Below, piece by piece: positions 45,448 through 60,502 of a stretch of DNA of 64,000 bases. The DNA is taken from the NCBI GenBank assembly GCA_007026445.1, contig VDMD01000085.1, positions 43,388 through 107,387 of the forward strand, in the 5' to 3' direction. A program made the position numbers and the translations under genes. The notes under the pieces are model-generated. The model searched no databases. It saw only the letters and a program-made list of their open reading frames with translations, and was not told where the DNA came from. The DNA comes from Schizophyllum amplum. Taxonomy: Eukaryota; Basidiomycota; Agaricomycetes; Agaricales; Schizophyllaceae. The stretch's first letter is position 1. Each line of letters begins with the position of its first letter.

Positions 45448-46305
45448 GGCTGTGCGCGTATCTGCCCCGTTCGTCACTTGCCAGCCGTATCGCATGCTCC
45501 CTCGAGGTGACATGAACGCGCGAACATAGCACATCGCTGCTGACGGACATACGGCGCTACCTGCCTTGGGCTGCGCTCGTCGCAGCCGGCCGGCACAAAG
45601 CCAGCCTTGGGACGACCAACCACCCCACGACTCTCACATCCTATCCGTCCCGTCCCATATCTCGTGGCATCGTCGTCAAGCCCTTAGACAATGGACCATG
45701 ACAGCAGGCGGTCGAACGAAGGCGAACTCGCCTCCCGCCCTGGGCTGTACTATGGTCCTGACTGGGCGATGCGCTGGCGCTGATCGTCGTCTACTCACTG
45801 TAACATTGCAATGTCGTCGATACGCGTCTTGTCTGAATGTATCTGTATGTCTAGTCCTCCCTGTCGCGGCGCGTTGCCCGGGCCCACGCCGACCTCTCCA
45901 TCTCCACGTCGCAATGATATCCAACTTTCACTTCTGACGTGGACCGGTGGACGTTTGGACCCGGATTGTGACCCGTAAGTGAAAGCGCTGCAAGGCAAGC
46001 AAGTTATGGTAGTGAATGCTGTGCGAGCGACGATCATGCCCGAGTCGTCCCATACGGCTTGACTCGTTCCCATTGTTCCACAAACGCGGCATGTCACGCC
46101 AGTCACAGATGTGACCCTCCATTCCCGCTATTGTTCTCCGTTGCCTTTTCGGTCAATCGCCCGGTCATCTTTTGTTTACGTACCGCACGGTCCTGGTGGC
46201 CATAACTCACGCTTTGCAACGCTTTTTTTCTTCCTCCTTTGCTCCTCTTCACGAACCTTCACGCTTCTAACGCCCTCTTTGCACTTTGCAACTCACTCAT
46301 TCGCT
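45448..46305. other. Intergenic, nothing recognised
   Basis: This 858-bp region lies between UPF1 and the next co-oriented gene. It is pyrimidine-rich just before 46306. Open frames on both strands are short and unrecognised. Confidence 0.4.
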
Positions 46306-47465
46306 ATGCGCGGTATCGTTTACGCCAGACGCCTTTCCGCTGAGCGGGCTCAGCTCGCAACCGAGTCAGAAGCGCAGCGGCTGGCCGCCCGCGCGACGAC
46401 TATAACTACCTTTGTCACCGTCCACCCGTCGCAGACGGCGACGCAGACCACGAACAGCGCGAGGTATGTGATGCATACGGTCTTAGTGGCGGCGCACCGA
46501 ACTGACTGTGGGACAGCGCACCAGCAGAGACGACCCAAGCCAGCACATCGCTAGTGACGTCCACGATGGAGACGGAGACCCCTTCCACCTCATCCGCTCT
46601 GCCGACTTCGTCCCCCGTCCCTCCGACCACAGAGTCGGCGGAGCCGGTGCCCACGACCACGTCCGAGTCGATCATCCCCCCAAGCTCGTTCGAGTCGTCC
46701 AGCTTCGAGTCGTCTTCGGCTGAACCCACCTCCACCTCCTCCACCACACCGTTCACCTCCTCGTCCACCATCACCTCCACTCACCCGCTCACGTCGTCAA
46801 TTCTTACGTCTTCGGGCACGTCCGAGGCTACCGCCGCCTCCGCCTCGAGTGGCTCAGCCTCCGCTGTCAGTGGGAACAATGACAACCAGGGCCTCTCCTC
46901 GGGTGCCATCGCAGGCATCACGGTCGCTGCCATCATCGGCGCCTTCGCCCTCGGCTTCCTCTGCCTGTTCATCATCCGCAAACGGGCTCTCGCCCGGCGC
47001 CGCCGCAGCGACTTCTGGATCTCCGGCCCCATCCCCGACGAGCTCAGCAACACCGAGCAGCAGCGCCCCGCCTCCCTCCGCCCGTTCTTCCTCGACCCGC
47101 AGCGCCCCGCGCCGCCTCCGCCGCCCAAGACGCCTGCGTCGCCCTCGGTGACCTATGGCAACGTCGCGGCCGCGCACAAGAAGATCCCATCCGCGCTCGT
47201 GGCGACGGTGTCCTCGACATACACGCCCTCAATGCCTGACGAGCTGAGCGTCACCGTCGGCGACAAGCTCACCATCTCGCGCGAGTTCGACGACGGGTGG
47301 TGCGAGTGTGTCAACGCTGCCGGCAGGAAGGGTATGGTGCCACTCGAGTGTTTGGAGGGGCGCAGCTGGTGGTCGGCACCGCAGGGTGACTACCTGAGTC
47401 CCGCGGACAGGCGCTCTCAGCGGGTAAGCAGCCTGTACGCCAGCTACGCGCCGCCCCGCGCATGA
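46306..47465 (+). CDS. Single-pass membrane protein with cytoplasmic SH3 domain (Fus1-like architecture)
   Basis: Two exons (46306-46463, 46517-47465) join in phase to 368 residues. Residues 30-185 are almost entirely Ser, Thr and Pro, with tandem SSFESSSFESSS. The membrane span is GAIAGITVAAIIGAFALGFL with FIIRKRALARRRR after it. A Pro-rich linker (RPAPPPPPKTPASPS) precedes an SH3 domain at about residues 270-330: ALVATVSSTYTPSMPDELSV, then GDKLTISREFDDGWCECV, then GRKGMVPLECLE. This carries the ALYDY-, DELSF-, WW- and PSNYV-like positions. Yeast Fus1 has the same order and acts at mating-cell fusion; Sho1 has SH3 but four spans. No signal peptide is evident. A role in sensing or polarised scaffolding is inference. 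Confidence 0.8.
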
Positions 47466-48398
47466 TCGGTCCGGTACGTGCGTGACTGAGTTCCACAGCA
47501 GCAGCATACTGACGATCTCTCAGTCTGCCTTTTGCTTTGCTATAGGCTTCTTGCTTTGCTTTGGGTTTCATGACGAGTTTGGACTTCTCCCCCGGTGTAT
47601 CACTCAGTCTCGTGTCTGTTGGACTTGGACTTTCTTGCCTTCATTGTACCTACTATCATTTTCCCTCCTCCCCTAGCTGTATTTCTAGACGTACACGACA
47701 TCGGGTGCATGCCCACTTATGATATATTTACCTCACTTACGGTCCATCTACCTCACTTGCCCTCCATCTAGATTTACATTACTTACGCGTCGCTTGGTCT
47801 GCTGGTCATTCTAAACGCCGCGTTTACTGAGGTCTTGCTTACAATGAGGATGTCCGTTTGACCTCAGTGTGCGTAGTTGTCTATGCAGTACTGGTGCCAA
47901 GGGATGCCTTCGGCAAGTTGGCCGTGTCAATGCGTTGTGAGCCTGTTGAGTGAGTGGCAAGAGTCCATCCATGCGGAGTCGACCGTTCTCGCAGAGGATT
48001 CAGAATTGTATGGTTTGGTAAGTAACGCGAAGACCTCCGCCTCCTATTCTCTTCCGCTGGGCTTCTGGCGATACACGGAAGTGAACGCGTACTTAGTAAA
48101 TTATCATGGGGCCTTCGACATGTAAGACCAACCTTCCTCTCACTTGACCCAGCGTTGGCAAGTATGGGACTTCAATCTTCAAGCTTCAAGGCGAGAGAGC
48201 AGCCAGAGGAATGACATTCAGTCACAGCGCAGTAACAAACATAACTGATGCTACATTGCTCTGATGGTTCGACAGTCCAGGAAGTCCGTATTAGTAACGC
48301 GATAAGCAAGAGGTAAGTCGTCACAGTAGATGTGCAGTGTTCGAGAATCTCAAGAATGGCGCAGGACGAGCGACGAGCAGCGGGAAGTGATGTGTAGC
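47466..48398. other. Convergent intergenic stretch
   Basis: This 933-bp stretch holds the 3' flanks of the SH3 gene and of the first Kre9-like gene. A short imperfect direct repeat (CTACCTCACTT...TCCATCTA) occurs near 47725-47770. No gene was recognised. Confidence 0.4.
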
Positions 48399-49036
48399 TT
48401 ACTCGCGGCCGGTGAGCCAGTCGAAGATTCCCGCGGGCTTGTCGGCGTTGTCGATCTTGAAGTCGGGGCTCCAGTTACCGGAGTCACCGAACACTGTTGG
48501 AGAGAACACGTTAGAGATGGGCAGGTACAGAGAACGCTCTGATGCTCACAGTCGACGAAGTACTTGGCAGTCTTGACGTCGGGGGCGGTGACGGTAACGT
48601 AGCCAGCCCGGAGGTCGAAGCCGTCAGCGAGGACTTCTGCGGCGAGGTGAGCGTACTGCGATGGTGATCAGGATGTGTGTTCACGTACGGTCGCTCATGA
48701 GGGCCTCTTTGTGACCGAGCATCACTGACGCTTCGTTGCTGATGGTCTCAGGAGCATCGTTGGTTTCCCTGTTGTTGGCAGTTAGAGATTTAGCAAGTCG
48801 CCCCTTCAAGATACTAACCAGGTGACATTGTATTGCTAGGACAGGGAGTCAGCGGATATTATGGCACAGTGAGGATGAGCACGCACCTGGCCGGCGGTCC
48901 AAACGGTGTCGGCAGTGGGAGACGTAATTTTTGGCGACCAGACGATAAGCGAGTTGCCGCCAATGGCGTCAACAGGCGCCGCACGGACGGCAGCGAGGGC
49001 AGAGAGAACAACAGAGGTGAACAGAGCGAACTGCAT
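48399..49036 (-). CDS. Secreted Kre9/Knh1-like N-terminal-domain protein, about 142 residues
   Basis: Five short exons join in phase, the first from 49036 to near 48888. A signal peptide (MQFALFTSVVLSALAAVRAA) is followed by a beta-sandwich-like domain. Its landmarks are VWSPKITSPTADTVWTAGQ, YNVTWETNDAPETI, LADGFDLRAGYVTVTAPDV and LFGDSGNWSPDFKI. The pattern P-x-T-x-x-T-V-W-x-x-G...V-T-W-x-T...F-G-D-S-G-N is typical of the fungal Kre9/Knh1 N-terminal family of cell-wall or secreted proteins. There is no Ser/Thr-rich stalk or GPI signal, so it is probably released. A TATTTAA motif lies about 140 bp before the start. The next gene on the same strand is a paralog. The exact third acceptor is chosen for phase and similarity to that paralog. 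Confidence 0.75.
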
Positions 49037-50065
49037 GATGATTAATTGGGTAGACGTGCAAAGGAAGGAACGAGGGAGTGTGGTGGTGGTGGCGGTCCTG
49101 GGGAAGAAAGCAAGGGGTTGTTGGGGGGTGGTTCGAGGAAGGTCGGAAACCAATTCGCAGAGAAGAGCTGGCCGGTTAAATACTAGCTACTCGGTGTGAC
49201 CACGTTTGATGGTCGCGAGTGACCCTGCAGAAGGTTTGGCCAGAGCTTCGTTGCATGATGACTTGGAGCAATCCATGTTGGTCGTGGAGCGAAAAGTCAA
49301 CAACCCTGGGACGCGCAGTTCTACCGCGGTATCGACCGCACCTGTACCGCACGAATTTCTGGGGTTGCTCCCACCGTGCTTCGGCTAGACCAAGGGGCAT
49401 AAGCCATGGTGCGAGGGATCTCCAGAGCGTGCGGCTCTCCAGCGGAAGACTGGAGCAAAAACGAGAGCCAACAGCGCGCACAGGCTGAGGCAAAGCAAAG
49501 GTTGAACTGAGCTGCCACCGTCCAACTTGATCAATGATCGAAAGCGGAGGCAAAGGACCATCAGGAAGCGGATCAATTTCCGTTGGATCTGCACTGATCT
49601 GCAGCACTCACGTGACCGCGAGTCGGCCATTGTTCGTGCTTTGGGTCGTACAGCAGCGCTTGAGCAGCGCAGCTATTTTGCGCAGCCTTGGTTGCTCCTC
49701 TCGGCACTGCCGTGCGGCGACTGCCTTGGGGTGGTCTGTGAATATCTTGGGTCGAAGGTTAGACGTTGAAGTCTTCCGCGGACAGTGGCTATAGATGCAT
49801 ACTTACGACGAGTCAGTCCTAGCTAGTTAGCGAAGGTCGACTGAGCTTCAGCTAGAAGGTGATGATACAAAAATGGATTTGGTGTATGGTACCAGTGCCA
49901 AGTACAGAACGTGAACCCGTACCAGTCCCTATACAATTGTTCGTGAAGATAGTCCAATATTGCAAGTCCGTGTCCAATCCCAATCGTGTCCATTCAACGC
50001 GATACAGTCCATTGTGAAGAGCGTCAATGTTGAGACAGGCCTCTGTTCAGCCACTGCGTGGGTGC
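49037..50065. other. Intergenic between the two Kre9-like genes
   Basis: About 1.03 kb with no recognised gene. It holds the promoter of the first paralog and the 3' flank of the second. Confidence 0.4.
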
Positions 50066-50600
50066 TCAAGCAGTGATCGTGAATTCATTGCTGATGTTGC
50101 CGGAGTCACCGAAGACTGCAAGCAAGGTCGTTAGCAGATACTTCCGCCAGTGGCGGAATGAGGACGCACGAGTGATGGTGTAGTTCGTGTCGGGAGTGAC
50201 CTCCGGGACCTCGACCTCGACGAAGCCCGCACGAAGATCGAAGCCTTCGGCCAGGGTGGCGTACGCTGGACAGAAAGTCAGCCAGATTCATTGCTAAGCT
50301 AGCTGGGATGTACTCACGTGGAATGTACCTCAGAAGCACAGCAGCACCGTTGGAGATGCGCTCTGGCGCGTCCGAGGTGTCCCTGCGCGAGTCTTTAGTC
50401 GCCATCAATGAGGTCCAGTGCAAGCGATTGACACACCAGGTAACGTTGGCCGTCGTCCCGACGGTCCAGACAGTGCCCGTGGTAGGCGTAAGGATGTGAG
50501 GCACCCAGACGTCGAGGGCGCCGCGCGACACGGGCACAACGGGCATGGCCTGGACGGCGAGAGCGAACATGGCGATGAGAGCGGTGATGAAGAAGAACAT
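50066..50600 (-). CDS. Secreted Kre9/Knh1-like N-terminal-domain protein, about 124 residues
   Basis: Four exons join in phase. A signal peptide (MFFFITALIAMFALAVQAMP) precedes LDVWVPHILTPTTGTVWTVG, ANVTWDTSDAPERI, YATLAEGFDLRAGFVEVEVP and LFGDSGNISNEFTITA at the C-terminus. It aligns block for block with the gene at 48399-49036 and shares intron positions after VTW and before the LFGDSGN block. This places it in the same Kre9/Knh1-type family. It ends immediately after the domain, without stalk or GPI signal. A TATATAAG box on the coding strand lies about 95 bp before the start. Family members act in or near the cell wall, and some are induced in host contact; no such role can be read here. 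Confidence 0.75.
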
Positions 50601-50693
50601 GGTCGTCGGTCGTGAAAGTGAGGTCGTGATCGTGAACTTCAGAGCGCTAGGTGAACGAGCTGAGGATGAGGACAAAAGCAACAAAGCCCAAAG

Positions 50694-50702
50694 CTTATAT
50701 AG
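50694..50702 (-). promoter_or_regulatory. TATA box of the second Kre9-like gene
   Basis: CTATATAAG on the minus strand lies about 95 bp before the ATG at 50600, a normal distance for a fungal TATA box. A second TATA-like site (ATTTATATA) lies about 20 bp further upstream. Confidence 0.45.
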
Positions 50703-51208
50703 AGGGTGAGGGTATATAAATACACCGCGCGCACAGCAGGCAATGCAATGACTTCACTGCACCGCGCCTGAACCCCGCATTCGGGAGCAAGCATAGCCTG
50801 TGTCGAAGACCGGAAGGCCATCGTGGCTTGTATACGAGAAGCTTCGAGCACTCCGCGGCCACCTATCCGATACGGACACTCTCGCCGCCTCCAACACATA
50901 CCGATCGCGCGATGAGGTCTCGTGGATAGGCGCCCGGTAAAGGAAGATGAGATCCGCGTGTGTCACCCATGCGCATCAAGCAGCAGACCGATTCTTCTTG
51001 CCTGTTCTACATCTTCTTTGTGAGTAGTTGGCAGTTGTGAGCACCAAGCTTTGGCGCATAGTAGCCTCAGCTGAGCCTGTGTCCAAGCAGGTTGACAATA
51101 ACATTCACGTATCCCAAGCAATGGACTCTGCGTTTTAGTCAGCACACGAGCTCAATCGAGATGAAGAGGGATAGCTCGACCCTGAAACGTACCCTTGCGC
51201 TCTAGAAT
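50703..51208. other. Intergenic, nothing recognised
   Basis: About 500 bp between the TATA box of the second Kre9-like gene and the stop of the SNF2-family gene. No gene was recognised. Confidence 0.4.
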
Positions 51209-55598
<4,390 letters not shown>

Positions 55599-55836
55599 AG
55601 GTCGTCGCTACGAGCGCATGAGCGGGGGAAACAAGAGATCGGCCCGGTCAAATTAGCGCCCGTGGGCTAGTGAGTCACGATGACACGCAAATTCCCTGCA
55701 GTCAAATAGCACATGCAGTGTTCGCAGTTTGTAGACTACATACAGCAAGTCAATGGGGAAGAGAAATGTACACATAGGACCATTGGAGAGCACGACACGC
55801 CCGGAAGCCAGCCTGCCAGCAGGAGTGACCTTATAC

Positions 55837-58800
55837 CTAGCGCCCGAAATCCATGAGCTCTTCACTCGCAGTGGTCATCCGCTCAATCCGCTGTCGCAAC
55901 TCCTCCCGCTTCATCGCCACCTGCGGACTCTCTTCCGCAAGCTCCTTACATATCCTCTCGCCCTGCGGTCCATGGATATGCAGTCCCGTCAGGAGGACGA
56001 AAGGCAGCCGGCGCTCGATCCCGCGCACGAGCTCTTGGTCGATGGCAAGGGGAACGTTGTCGGCGAATCGTTTGTAGGCGACTGCACCAACGTCAGCTAC
56101 TGCTCAAGCCGACACTCAAGAGGCGCGCACCTTGGAAGTACGCGCGTACGTCGGCCATGACATGCAGCGCGGGTTCCATGGCATCGGGAGCGAGCAGGCG
56201 AGCGACGTCCTCCGCTTTAGTGCCCGTGATACCGACCTCGACTGCGCCGGCGAGGATCTTCTCGATACCTGTGGGTCCAGCATCCGCCGGACTGGAATAT
56301 AGCGCCTGGGCATTCCGAGGGCGCCCCGGAGAGTACGAGGGCGAGGAGGTGGTCGCGGCGCTGCCATGCGCACGTATCTTCCCCATCAGACCCTCGTTAG
56401 ATTGGGACTGGCGCGCGCTCTTGTAGTACGACATGAACTTGTCGGTATAGTCGGCCAGATAGTGCGTGTTCAGCGTAAACGGCGATTGCTCCACCTCGAC
56501 CAGCCAGTCGATGCGCTCCTTCGTCTGGTCCAACAGCGTCTTCAGGCGCTCCTGCAAGATCACCCTGTGGACTAAGGTCAGCGCACGTGCAGACCAAACG
56601 CATAGAGTGACTGACTTAGCACGATGCTCAAGCGTACCCTGTCCATAGGACCCGAAGTGCTGCGCAGTGAGTCGTTCGATCTGCAGACGCACGCGGGCGT
56701 AGACACCATCGCAAAGCGCTTGCGCCGGAGACGACCACTTGTTGGTGAAGTCCGCAATGTATCCCGACTGGACGACGAAGGGATAGTTGCCTGGAAGCTC
56801 GCGAGCACGGGCGCTGTCATTGTTGATGAGTATTGAGAGATGGAAGGGCGGGAGAGGCAACTGACTTTTTGGCGCGCCGCATAACTTCGTCGATATAGAT
56901 TGTCTCGCGTGTTTCGGGAACACGAGAAGGGTCAGCCTGGGTTGACTCTGATGACGCCTGTCCAAACAGGCCGATGGATGGTGTTTCGTCGAATTTGAAG
57001 TTCGGTGTAGGCCGTCCGTCGCTGTCGCTATCCTCGGACTCGGACTCGTCTTCCTCCTCCTCATCCTCTCCATCCTCGTTCTTGAGGAACGATGGTTTGC
57101 TAAACGTGCGCTTTCCTTTGTATCTCTTCTCATACGGGCGGAAATCCGGCGCCGTCTGCCGTATCGTCTTGCGGAACTTCTCTTGTGCGGGGCGAATGGA
57201 CTGGTGCAGCCCATCCGCGCGAGGCACGCCTCGGATGTTCTGGCCGACGTCCATAGCGAAGGCGTGCAGAATTGTGGTGATGTCGGTGATGGGATCCTTG
57301 GACGGCTCCTTCGGCAGCTGCGACAGGCTCTCCCGCGCACTCTCTACGCCCCTCTGCACTTCGTTGTAGATCTCGGGCAGTCTATCATATATTATCAGTC
57401 ATGTAAAGGCGCTTGGGTCCCGGACAGACGAGCCTCTTCGATATGAGCTCCGACAGGATGTTGCTCAACCGCTCCACGAGATTCGACGTGCGCAGGTACC
57501 GTTGGTAGATGGCGTCCAGATCCGACCAAGGACTCGTAGACGAGAAGAACTCGTTCTCGCGAGTGCGCGCCTGCTTCCACGTCATGCCCTGCTTGAGGTC
57601 CTGCGAGCTGGGCTGTTTGACACAGAACCAGTTGTTGTCCAGCGGCTCGGTGATGTTCTTGATGAAGGAGAGCCATTGTGTCTCCTCGCCAAGAGGGATG
57701 CGATCGGGCTTCGTCAGGACACCTGACATCGATTGAGCCGGATGTATGAGCGGAATGGGGGACTGGGCGTACCGACGGTGCGCTTTCCATCTTTGTCGTA
57801 TTTCTTGGCGAGGCCGTATGCAGGCTGATTCTCGAAGTCAGCTGCGTGTCAGTGGCTAGTCAGCGACTGTGCATGTCATACGCATGTAAGTAGGCCGACT
57901 CACTCTCGCAGGTGACCGTCAGCAGGATCACGCAGCTAGGCTTCTCGATGTACGACTTGCACAAGCCCTCGACGAGCTGAATGTCGTTCGTGTTGCCACT
58001 GCGACCAACACTGGCGATGAGACCTTATGCATCGAGTCAGCGCAATCCTGGCGGGCTCGCATGCGGGCCGCGTACCGGGCAGGTCGCAGAAGGACAAGTC
58101 CGCGACATCAGGGCCGCTGATCTTCAGCTCGATACAGTTCTTCGAGAAGGTCAACTGCTCGACAGTCGCGGGTTCGTCCGCGTCGTAACCGTCCGCCAGG
58201 AAGTGGTCGACGGGGATGTTAGGGTTGAGGATGGCCCGCTGAGCACGGCGAATGCGCTCCTCGACGAGATGTCGCTCCAGAATGGCAGTTCCAAAGGAGA
58301 CACTGCGTGGTACCGCGAGCGCCTGTCCCTTTGAATCTGTCCAGAAGCGCAGAGTGACGATGCATTGCCACGGCGATGACGACCGCGACAGCAGACACTC
58401 AGTCGGACAACTGTATAACGCGTGAGGATGAAAATCATGAATGCTACCGCGCACGTACCGAGTGCATGTACCAGCCGCGCGAGGTAGTGTGATTCCCGAG
58501 ATCGACTCGATGAGCGACGATTTCCCCGCGCTCTGAGAACCTATGACCGCAATTTGAGGGAGATCTGAAGCACGTTCAGAGCGGCGTCAAGACAGGGCAT
58601 AGGTAGCGCGCACCAATCTCGGCGCGTATTCTACACGTAAGTTGTCAAATACGGATGCGGGCTCATAAATGCAGACGACGAACCCAATGGCATGCAACCT
58701 GTTGACGAGGTCGAGCATAGCTCGACTCTTGCCAGAAATCTGAGGGTTGGAAAGCCCGACGCCATCATCCTCGGGCGATGAAGACATAGACGGTGAACTG

Positions 58801-58847
58801 GGTACAGACATGCTGTCGACTATGGAGGGGGGAGGGGAATCGCTCAT
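55837..58847 (-). CDS. Dynamin-like large GTPase (Mx/Vps1-type, no PH domain)
   Basis: Multi-exon gene from 58847 to 55837. GTPase motifs in order: P-loop IAVIGSQSAGKSS, switch I region AAGTCTRCPTE, DLPGL (G3) and TKPDR (G4). The middle/stalk region follows (LVERLSNILSELISKRLPEI and onward). A strongly acidic insert (EDEEEEDESESEDSDSD) lies in its first half. The C-terminus is a GTPase effector-like region (AYFQVAYKRFADNVPLAIDQ, ELVRGIERRLPFVL, MTTASEELMDF). No PH domain and no Pro-rich tail are present. Dynamins of this kind pinch or fuse membranes; Vps1 and Dnm1 act at endosomes, peroxisomes and mitochondria. Expanded Mx-like dynamins are common in Agaricomycetes, and the cellular target here cannot be assigned. 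The ATG at 58847 starts a Ser/Pro-rich leader before the GTPase domain. Confidence 0.85.
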
Positions 58848-59664
58848 GGGAGCGCAAGGGTCTCCGTCTCGCTGCTCGAGTTCTTAAATGGGCACCTTCG
58901 TTCCAGCGTGTATGCCATGCTGCAACGCCGCAGCTTCTGAGCCAATCGATGGTGAATTTATTGAAGGGCGGGGGAGACAGAGCGGACACGCACCCTCAAT
59001 GTGGTTCGCACTTGACAGATAGGCGCCGTGATAGAGAACAGCTGTGCTTCTTCACACGGAAGGCTATAGGCAAGGCCAAAGCTCAGCGCCGTCATGCACC
59101 TGAGATGCGCTATCATCCTTGTTACGTTTAGACCATTGTCACAAGCATTACAGGAGCATTTCTGAGGCCATGGAGACCGCAGCTTTGAAGCTTGCGGCGG
59201 AGAGGCATCTGAGAGAAGCGTATACATATGTGGCCATTGACAAGAAGGCTCTGCTGAAATGGCTGCGTCAGGACATCATGTTTGCTCTGAAGTGGCGAAG
59301 TGGCCCCAAAGTCGAGATGCAAGCAGGACAAAAGTTAGGCGGGCCGATGCCATTTATGACCACGCTTATCTTCTCACGGTCATAAGTATGTTTTCTGGTT
59401 GGTAAAAGTGTGGGATTCAAACAGTGCATGTCGCGGGTATACTATTTGTAGCGGTAGAGACAGTGGCGCGAGGCCGAGAGACAATTCCCTTTCCACTTCG
59501 ACAATATACAGAAAACAGTTTGTCCCCACCGCAGCCCCAGTGACTGAGCCCAAACAGAGCCTAACCAAGTATCTCAATCATACCGAGTCTGTGGGGTCAT
59601 GAGTGATTTGGACAACGCAGTATGTAACACAATGTCCCAACTTTGTCCCAGCTGACTAACATGA
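58848..59664. other. Intergenic, nothing certain
   Basis: A short plus-strand frame (about 59170-59385) has regular-looking composition but no stop-to-stop support, splice partner or known motif. I left it uncalled. The rest is featureless. Confidence 0.35.
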
Positions 59665-60341
59665 TCAGCCCACCAGCGAGCCTCCAGTTGGCGCAGATTG
59701 CGATGGGTAAACCTCATAACGGGTGGTCTCCTCTGAGGGCTTGTCGTCCAACCTGAACCAAGGGATATCTCTCCCCTGTCGAGACAGTGGGGAGCGCGGA
59801 GACCAGCGATTTGTTGCCGTAGTGGAAGGTCTCCCACTCCGAATTAGTGAAGGTGCCGCGCGGGATGATTTCTTTCGCAGGACTCTCGCAGGCGCCTTAA
59901 CAACTCCTGTTATGTGCGCGTGCGGCTGCGGAGAGGATGCCATCGCCCTATTGATGCATCTGAAGGGGTCCGAGCCGATAGTGAACGTGCTGCGCGGACT
60001 GGCGGGTAGCGACTCGGCGGTCTTCTCGGCATCGTGTACGTTGAGGACTCTCATCCCGATCTCTGGACTACGCCGCAGTGGCGCGGACCCCAAGCGATGG
60101 ACGTATTCGACGAAGACCCACATAGTCATAGCTACGTACAATGCGTGAGCAGATGCACGCCCCGCCCAGTGAAGTATAACGCACCGATGAGAAGTAAGGC
60201 GACGATACTTGACGCCACCACCATGAAGACCGCATTGAACCCTGTCAAGCCCATAGTGGATGTGGCAGGTAGCCACCAAGAAATACCCGAGAGTAGTGAA
60301 GAACGGTCAGTGACTACGCGGTTTGATACTCGGGGCGACAT
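59665..60341 (-). CDS. Possible small single-pass membrane protein, model uncertain
   Basis: A first exon from 60341 encodes a hydrophobic span (GLTGFNAVFMVVASSIVALL, then LIGALYFTGRGV). A GTAGCTATG donor and a GCGTAG acceptor 67 nt later restore phase to a second frame that includes PEIGMRVLNVHDAEKTAES and stays open to 59665. Other frames in the 3' half also look coding (for example NSEWETFHYGNKSLVSALP), so the last exon may be wrong. The span resembles no family I know. The strand agrees with the large genes on both sides. Confidence 0.3.
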
Positions 60342-60502
60342 AGGAGCGAGACACAATGACGGCCAAAGGGAGGAGATTCGATGGTGCCGCCTACTCCCCG
60401 CCTGCATAGCAACCCGTCCGCGTCAACATCGATCTGTGTTCTTGAACAGCTACCCACTCTCAGTCGCTCTCACACCTCTACGAAGTTCCTGTAACGTCTG
60501 CA

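Noticed and set aside
44590..45534. 314-codon minus-strand frame opposite UPF1
   Set aside because: It is a shadow of the UPF1 coding strand, which has all helicase motifs.
56093..57340. 415-codon minus-strand frame in the dynamin gene
   Set aside because: Only partly in the dynamin frame; the rest reads through introns and a wrong frame.
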